Source of the DNA: Chloroflexota bacterium
GTDB taxonomy: Bacteria; Chloroflexota; Limnocylindria; Limnocylindrales; CSP1-4
DNA length: 40,037 bases
Direction of reading: 5' to 3'
Assembly: GCA_021783595.1 (NCBI GenBank)
Contig: JAJXTS010000006.1
Coordinates: 1 to 40,037 of the forward strand
How positions within the stretch are numbered: position 1 is the first letter of the stretch; each line of letters opens with the position of its first letter. The position numbers were made by a program, and so were the translations under genes. This document shows positions 35,120 through 40,037 of this stretch, piece by piece. Below the pieces are notes generated by a model. It was given only the letters and a program-made list of their open reading frames with translations, had not been told where the DNA came from and did not search any database.

Positions 35120-35560
35120 ATGGAATGGGTTACCCGTGAGCACCCCCACACGGATCGGATCGCCTGTCCCTGGCTGATCCGCCGGTTCATCGACCCCGGC
35201 GCCGTGATCACCTACGTCCCGCACGCCGAGGTGGTGGCCTACGCGGAGCGCGCGAAGGCCATCAGCTTCGATGCCCCCGGGGCGCGCTACACCCACCGCG
35301 ACGGCCTGTGCTCATTCGAGGTGCTCATCGAGGAGTACGGGCTCGGCGGCGATCCCGCGCTCGCCAGACTCGCCAGGGTGGTGCATGGCGCTGACGTGGC
35401 CGAGGATGCGGACGCCACGCCCCAGAGCCGCGGCCTTGAGGCGATCGCGCGGGGCTTCATGGACCTGGGCCTGTCGGACCAGGAGCAGCTCGCGCTCGAG
35501 CTGCCGGTCTACGACGCGCTCTACGCGTGGGCGAAGCGCGAGGTCTCCTCGCCCGGCTGA
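35120..35560 (+). CDS. ChrB C-terminal domain protein (chromate resistance-associated)
   Basis: EWVTREHPHTDRIACPWLIRRFIDPGAVITYVP..., AISFDAPGARYTHRDGLCSFEVLIEEYGL. Confidence 0.85.
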   Translation: MEWVTREHPHTDRIACPWLIRRFIDPGAVITYVPHAEVVAYAERAKAISFDAPGARYTHRDGLCSFEVLIEEYGLGGDPALARLARVVHGADVAEDADATPQSRGLEAIARGFMDLGLSDQEQLALELPVYDALYAWAKREVSSPG

Positions 35561-35660
35561 GGGCGAACGCAGGCGCCAGGGTGCCCTTCCGCTCTGTGGC
35601 TCGAGGACGCGGTGTGGCGCCGAGCACGCGCGGGAGCCCGGGGCCGCCGTCTAGACTGAG

Positions 35661-35769
35661 GTCCGAAGGGGAGTAGTCCGGCCGTCGCCACCGGCGGCCA
35701 GGGGAGATCGACACACCGGCTTCGGCCCGGTCCCCCACCTCGACACCGGGGCGGATGAGACCTTCGACC
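35661..35769 (+). promoter_or_regulatory. yybP-ykoY family (manganese) riboswitch
   Basis: P1 GGTcCGAAGG/CCTTCGACC; GGGGAGTAG 5' motif and GATGAGACCTT 3' motif; upstream of a cation exchanger. Confidence 0.85.
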
Positions 35770-35802
35770 AGGCGACTGGTCGAGGTTTCGCCGCGCCCCA
35801 GG

Positions 35803-35829
35803 GGCGACACCTCGCAGCAGCGGAGGTGT
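35803..35829 (+). promoter_or_regulatory. Hairpin sequestering the Shine-Dalgarno sequence (likely expression platform)
   Basis: CGACACCTC-gcagcagcg-GAGGTGTCG places GGAGG in the 3' arm just before ATG 35838. Confidence 0.6.
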
Positions 35830-35837
35830 CGACGACG

Positions 35838-37103
35838 ATGTGGCGCAGGCTCGGATTCACGGTGGCGTTCGCCCTCCCCGCGATCCTGGCGCGGCTGACC
35901 GGGACGGAGCTCCCGCCCGGCGTCACCGTCCTCGTCTACGGCGCGGGCGTCGTGGCCTCGGCCGTCCTCCTGTCCTGGGCGGCCGAAGCGGCGCAGGTCG
36001 ACATCTCGGGCAGCCTCGCGATCGCGATCCTCGCCCTGATCGCCGTCCTCCCCGAGTACGCGGTCGACCTGTACTTCTCGTTCACCGCCGGCGGCGACCC
36101 GACCTACACGCAGTTCGCCGCCGCCAACATGACCGGGTCGAACCGCCTGCTCATCGGCATCGGCTGGCCGGTGGTGGCGTTCGTCGGCTTCTGGGCGATG
36201 CGGCGGGCACGGCGGCGCGGGGCGAAGACCGGGGCTGGCCCGACTGCGGAGGTGGCCGACCGCGTGCCGGCGATCGTCCTGCCGCCGCGCAACCGCGTCG
36301 AGCTCGCGTTCCTCGCGGTCGCCAGCGCCTACGCGTTCCTCATCCCCCTGACCCGCTCGATCGCCTGGTACGACGCCGTCGTCCTGCTCGCCCTGTTCGG
36401 GGCGTACCTCTTGCGGGTGACCCGCGAGGGTCGCGCCGAGCCCGAGCTCATCGGGGTCGCGGCCGACATCGCCCTCCTTCCGCAGCGCCGGCGGAGAATC
36501 CTGGTCACCGGGCTGTTCATGCTCGCGGCGGCCATCGTGATCATGGCGGCGAAGCCGTTCGCCGACGGCCTCGTGGCGACCGGGAAGACGCTCGGCATCG
36601 ACCAGTTCCTCCTCGTCCAGTGGCTCGCGCCGCTCTCGTCGGAGGCCCCCGAGCTGATCGTCGCAACGATCTTCGCCTGGCGGCTCCGCGCCGCCGACGG
36701 CCTGGGGATGCTGCTCTCGGCCAAGGTCAACCAGTGGACCCTCCTGGTCGGCAGCCTGTGGGTCGCCTACACCCTCGGCGGCGGGGCCGGCGCGCCCCTG
36801 CCGCTCGACGACCGGCAGACCGAGGAGTTCCTGCTGACGAGCGCCCAGGCCCTGCTCGCCTTCGCCGTCCTCGCCGACCTCCGCTTCGGGCTGCGGGAGG
36901 CGGCCGCGATCCTCGGCCTGTTCGTCCTCCAGTTCCCGTTCCCGAACACCGAGGTGCGGCTCGCCTTCTCGGCGATCTACCTGGCCGTCGCGATCGTCCT
37001 CCTCGTGCGGAAGCGGGGCTGGCTGCCCGGCATCTTCGCGGACATCTGGCGATGGGAGCGGCCGTCGCCGGGCCTGCCCGGCGCGGGAGCCGCGGCGGAG
37101 TGA
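35838..37103 (+). CDS. Sodium/calcium-exchanger-family (CaCA) membrane protein
   Basis: TM segments; repeats with ALIAVLPEYAVDLYFSFTAG...NMTGSNRLLIGIGWP and SSEAPELIVATIFAWRLRAADGLGMLLSAKVNQWTLLVGSLWVAY (alpha-repeat-like). Confidence 0.85.
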   Translation: MWRRLGFTVAFALPAILARLTGTELPPGVTVLVYGAGVVASAVLLSWAAEAAQVDISGSLAIAILALIAVLPEYAVDLYFSFTAGGDPTYTQFAAANMTGSNRLLIGIGWPVVAFVGFWAMRRARRRGAKTGAGPTAEVADRVPAIVLPPRNRVELAFLAVASAYAFLIPLTRSIAWYDAVVLLALFGAYLLRVTREGRAEPELIGVAADIALLPQRRRRILVTGLFMLAAAIVIMAAKPFADGLVATGKTLGIDQFLLVQWLAPLSSEAPELIVATIFAWRLRAADGLGMLLSAKVNQWTLLVGSLWVAYTLGGGAGAPLPLDDRQTEEFLLTSAQALLAFAVLADLRFGLREAAAILGLFVLQFPFPNTEVRLAFSAIYLAVAIVLLVRKRGWLPGIFADIWRWERPSPGLPGAGAAAE

Positions 37104-37462
37104 GCGCGGCGACCTCAGCCGGCGCTCCGGGCTCGTTCAGCCGCCCAGGGTCTTGAGGAAGAAGTCCGTCCCGAAGCCCAGGATCCGGCCGCCGGGCTGA
37201 GGAACGCGCGCGGCGACGGGGCCGGGGCCCCACGGCAAGCTGCGCCGTCGCCGCGGACGCCGCTCGTCCCGTCCGCGGACGCTGTCCGACGAGGCGGCCG
37301 AGTGACCGGCCCCGTGCGCTTCCAGGGTCGGCCTCGCCCGGACTGGCAGGGGTGTCGGATCGCCCCGGCCGACCGACACCCCCGGGCCGAGCGCAGCCGC
37401 GACACGGCGACCTGCGATCCGTGGAGAACAGTCCGGAAGGTGGCGCTTGCGGGCCCATGTTC

Positions 37463-37503
37463 GAGCGGGGGGTCTCATCCCCTGGGGAAGAGACCCCCCG
37501 CTC
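37463..37503. terminator. Strong 14-bp inverted repeat, terminator of the large minus-strand gene
   Basis: GAGCGGGGGGTCTC-atcccctggggaa-GAGACCCCCCGCTC. Confidence 0.75.
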
Positions 37504-37598
37504 GTCTGAGGAGCCGCGACTCCCCGGTGTCTGGGGCATCGGGGGTGGGCAGGGGGCCGGGAACCGGACCTCCTGCCCGAGCGCGTGCGGCCGAGCGC

Positions 37599-40025
37599 TC
37601 AGTAGCGGATGGTGTTGGAGTAGTCGGAGTAGGTGCCTGTGCCGAACTGGTTGACGGCAGCGACCGTGAAGGCGTAGGTGCCGCCCGAGAGAGCGCTATC
37701 GGGAACCGTGAACGTGAGCGCCGTGCTCTGGGTATCAAGCGGCGACGACGACACGAGCGTGTAGCCGGCGTTCTTGCCCTTCGCGTAGGAGTACACGTTG
37801 ACGCTGTAGCCGGTGATCGCCACGCCGCCGTTATTCGTGGGTGCGTCCCACGTCAGACTCACGGACTGGGTGGCGGTCTTGCCGCGCCCGGTCTTCTGGA
37901 CGGTGGCGACCACGTTGGTCGGCGCGGCCGGCGCGCCGAGGGCGGTCAGGAAGACGTCGGTGGGCTCGGAATACTGCGCACCGGCGCTTGTGACGTACGT
38001 GACGCGGAACGAATAGTCGCCGACCGTGAGGATCGCGCCGTCCGGGGCGTTCGCGAACGTGCCGACGATATAGGGGGCGGTGAACACGTCGAAGGTGGTG
38101 CCCGGGGTCGGCGTGTAGGACGGATCGACGGTCACGTCGAGGTTCCCGTGCAGGTTCGCTCCGCCCGACGAACCGGACGACACGAGCTGGGAGTACCCGC
38201 TGCCCGGCGTTTCGCCGGCGATGTCGATGCCGAGGGTCGACCCAATGGCCGAATAGACGGACCCGGCGGTGAGCGTGCCGGGGTGGGTGGCGTCGGCACC
38301 GACGATGAGCGTCCCGGAACCCTGGATCGACAGGCTGCCCACGGTTCCGGTGCCCGCGAGGGTCGCCCCCGCATCGACGATGACGGATCCGAGCGCCTGC
38401 GAGACCGCGAGCGTTCCCGCGACCACTTCCGTCGGGGCCGTGTTGCCCGAGTTCGAGAGCGTCACCGTGCCGGTCAGACTGGACGTTCCCACGTGGAGCC
38501 ACGCGCCCGTCACGGGCCCCGAGACGTCGAGCGCGTCACCCGCGGCTGCCGCGAGCGTGCCCGGGTAGGAGGGGGTGCCCACGTTGATCGCCCCCGTCAG
38601 CGTCGCCGTGTGGCCGGTGCCGGTCACCTCGACGAGGCCGCTCGGGATGGCGATCGGCGCGGACAGGGTCATGGTGCCGTCGAGTTGCAGGATCCCGTCA
38701 GTGGACGAGCTCCCCACGGTCACCCCGCTCGTCGCGCCCAGGGCGGAGCCGGCCCTGATCACCAGGGCCCCGAAGCCGAACGTCACCGTCGAGCCGGTGT
38801 AGGTGTTGCCGGCCGCGCTGGCGGGGGCCAGCGTCGCGGTGGCGCCCGAACCCGTGTAGACGGAGACGTTCGCCGCTCCCGCGATGGTCTCGGTCACGGT
38901 GAGAGCCGAGGCTGGGGTGAGGGTGAGCTTGAGCGTGCCGCCGCCGACGGAGTCCGTGATGGTGCCGCTGCCCGTCGTGGCGACGATGGTCTGGCTGTGC
39001 CCGTGCAGGTCGAGGGTCGCCCCGGCCATGACGTTGACGGCACCTCCGGTGCTGACCGCGTTCGCCGCGCCGACCTCCAGGGTGCCGTAGGCGACGGTCG
39101 TCGCGCCGCCCCAGAAGTTGGAGCTGATGACGACATCCCCCGTGACGCCGGTCAGCACGACCGTCCCGGTCCACCCGCTCTGGCCCACGGTCACCGACGT
39201 GTTCCAGCCATTGTCTGCCACGGTCCCCGGGACCTGGAGGACTGCCCCGGTCGCGGCCGCGAGCGTCACGCTGGCGGCCCCGAAATAGACATCGCCGGCC
39301 CAGGTCGCGGTGCCGCTGCCGGTGGCCTCCAAGGTGCCGCCGAGGTACAGGGCGCGCGCAGCAGGGACGGTCACCCCGGCGTCCAGCGCCAGCACGCTGC
39401 CGCCAAACACGTAGACCACACCGGTGCCCGCGGCGCCGTTGGACCCCAGGGTGAGCGTCCCGCCGTAGACATCGATCCCACCAAGGGCCGGGTTGTCCGC
39501 GGACAGGGCGACGCTTCCCGTCCCTCCGCCGGTGTCGTTGATCTGGAGCCCACCAGTCGATGACACCGCGCCGGTGAAGTCGATCGACGCGTCAGCCGCG
39601 ACCGCGACGCCCATGAGGCCATCGGTGCCGGTCACGCCCGCGGCGATCGTCGAGCTGCCGCCGGTCGCGTCGATCGAGATGTACCCGGACGCCGGGCCGT
39701 ACGAGACGCTGAGCGTGTGGGTGCCGCCGAGAGTGTACGAGCCCTGCAGCACGATGCTGTCCACCGAGAGGTCGGCGGTCAGCGCCAGCGCGGCTCCGCT
39801 GGCCGGGACGGTAGCCGGGAAGACCAGCCGCGCGCCGTCCAGGGATGCGCAGCTGCTTCCGGTTGCTGGGATGTAGTTGGCAGGGTCGTTGACGTCCGTG
39901 GCGCCGCTCGCGCCGTTCCACGTGCACACGTCGCCGGCCGCCGCCCGTGCCGCGCCCGGGGTCGCCCCAAGCATCGATGCAACGAGGACGGCGACGACAC
40001 CGGTGGTGCCGATCAGCCTCCGCAT
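37599..40025 (-). CDS. Large secreted beta-strand-repeat (autotransporter-passenger-like) protein with C-terminal fibronectin type III domain
   Basis: Signal MRRLIGTTGVVAVLVASMLGATPGAARA; G/T/A-rich beta repeats (GTLEVGAANAVSTGGAVNVMAGATLDLHGHSQTI); FnIII APTNVVATVQKTGRGKTATQSVSLTWDAPTNNGGVAITGYSVNVY. Confidence 0.85.
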   Translation of the reverse strand: MRRLIGTTGVVAVLVASMLGATPGAARAAAGDVCTWNGASGATDVNDPANYIPATGSSCASLDGARLVFPATVPASGAALALTADLSVDSIVLQGSYTLGGTHTLSVSYGPASGYISIDATGGSSTIAAGVTGTDGLMGVAVAADASIDFTGAVSSTGGLQINDTGGGTGSVALSADNPALGGIDVYGGTLTLGSNGAAGTGVVYVFGGSVLALDAGVTVPAARALYLGGTLEATGSGTATWAGDVYFGAASVTLAAATGAVLQVPGTVADNGWNTSVTVGQSGWTGTVVLTGVTGDVVISSNFWGGATTVAYGTLEVGAANAVSTGGAVNVMAGATLDLHGHSQTIVATTGSGTITDSVGGGTLKLTLTPASALTVTETIAGAANVSVYTGSGATATLAPASAAGNTYTGSTVTFGFGALVIRAGSALGATSGVTVGSSSTDGILQLDGTMTLSAPIAIPSGLVEVTGTGHTATLTGAINVGTPSYPGTLAAAAGDALDVSGPVTGAWLHVGTSSLTGTVTLSNSGNTAPTEVVAGTLAVSQALGSVIVDAGATLAGTGTVGSLSIQGSGTLIVGADATHPGTLTAGSVYSAIGSTLGIDIAGETPGSGYSQLVSSGSSGGANLHGNLDVTVDPSYTPTPGTTFDVFTAPYIVGTFANAPDGAILTVGDYSFRVTYVTSAGAQYSEPTDVFLTALGAPAAPTNVVATVQKTGRGKTATQSVSLTWDAPTNNGGVAITGYSVNVYSYAKGKNAGYTLVSSSPLDTQSTALTFTVPDSALSGGTYAFTVAAVNQFGTGTYSDYSNTIRY

Positions 40026-40037
40026 GGTTCTCTCCCT

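Noticed and set aside
37137-37478. ORF ending ...GGRILGFGTDFFLKTLGG
   Set aside because: The C-terminus looks protein-like and might be the tail of a lost gene, but the rest is low-complexity; evidence insufficient
37302-39563. 753-aa plus-strand ORF
   Set aside because: Antisense to the beta-strand-repeat protein, whose signal peptide and FnIII domain are clear

Overview
High-GC (Chloroflexota/Actinobacteria-like) 40 kb window. It has two conventional chromosomal blocks. Block 1-23.6 kb holds CapA-like protein, tRNA-Asp, threonine aldolase, DUF885 protein, HisA-like protein, two cyclophilins, a DcuS/DcuR-like two-component system, a TauABC/SsuABC-type transporter, an RraA/IDH-family/aconitase/FAD-oxidase/enolase-superfamily catabolic cluster, and IclR and GntR regulators. 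Block 34.7-40 kb holds a ChrB C-terminal protein, a cation exchanger behind a yybP-ykoY (Mn2+) riboswitch, and a large beta-strand-repeat secreted protein. Between them, at ~23.57-34.66 kb, lies what reads as a tandem array of three related, partly decayed integrative elements inserted at the 3' end of tRNA-Arg(CCG). The array carries serine-recombinase genes, repeated att-like palindromes, repeated small LuxR-HTH genes and phage relics (HNH, holin-like proteins, amidase-LysM endolysin). It also carries secreted repeat-protein cargo: two paralogous beta-helix proteins and a collagen-like GXY protein. The most interesting signal is a ~95-nt structured 5' leader present four times, immediately upstream of four cargo genes of unrelated product and on both strands. 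It has a compensatory base-pair change and I do not recognise it as a known riboswitch class. A second candidate is an att site lying inside the 3' end of the recombinase reading frame, so that integration would rewrite the protein's C-terminus. All calls were made by reading the sequence; no database search was run.
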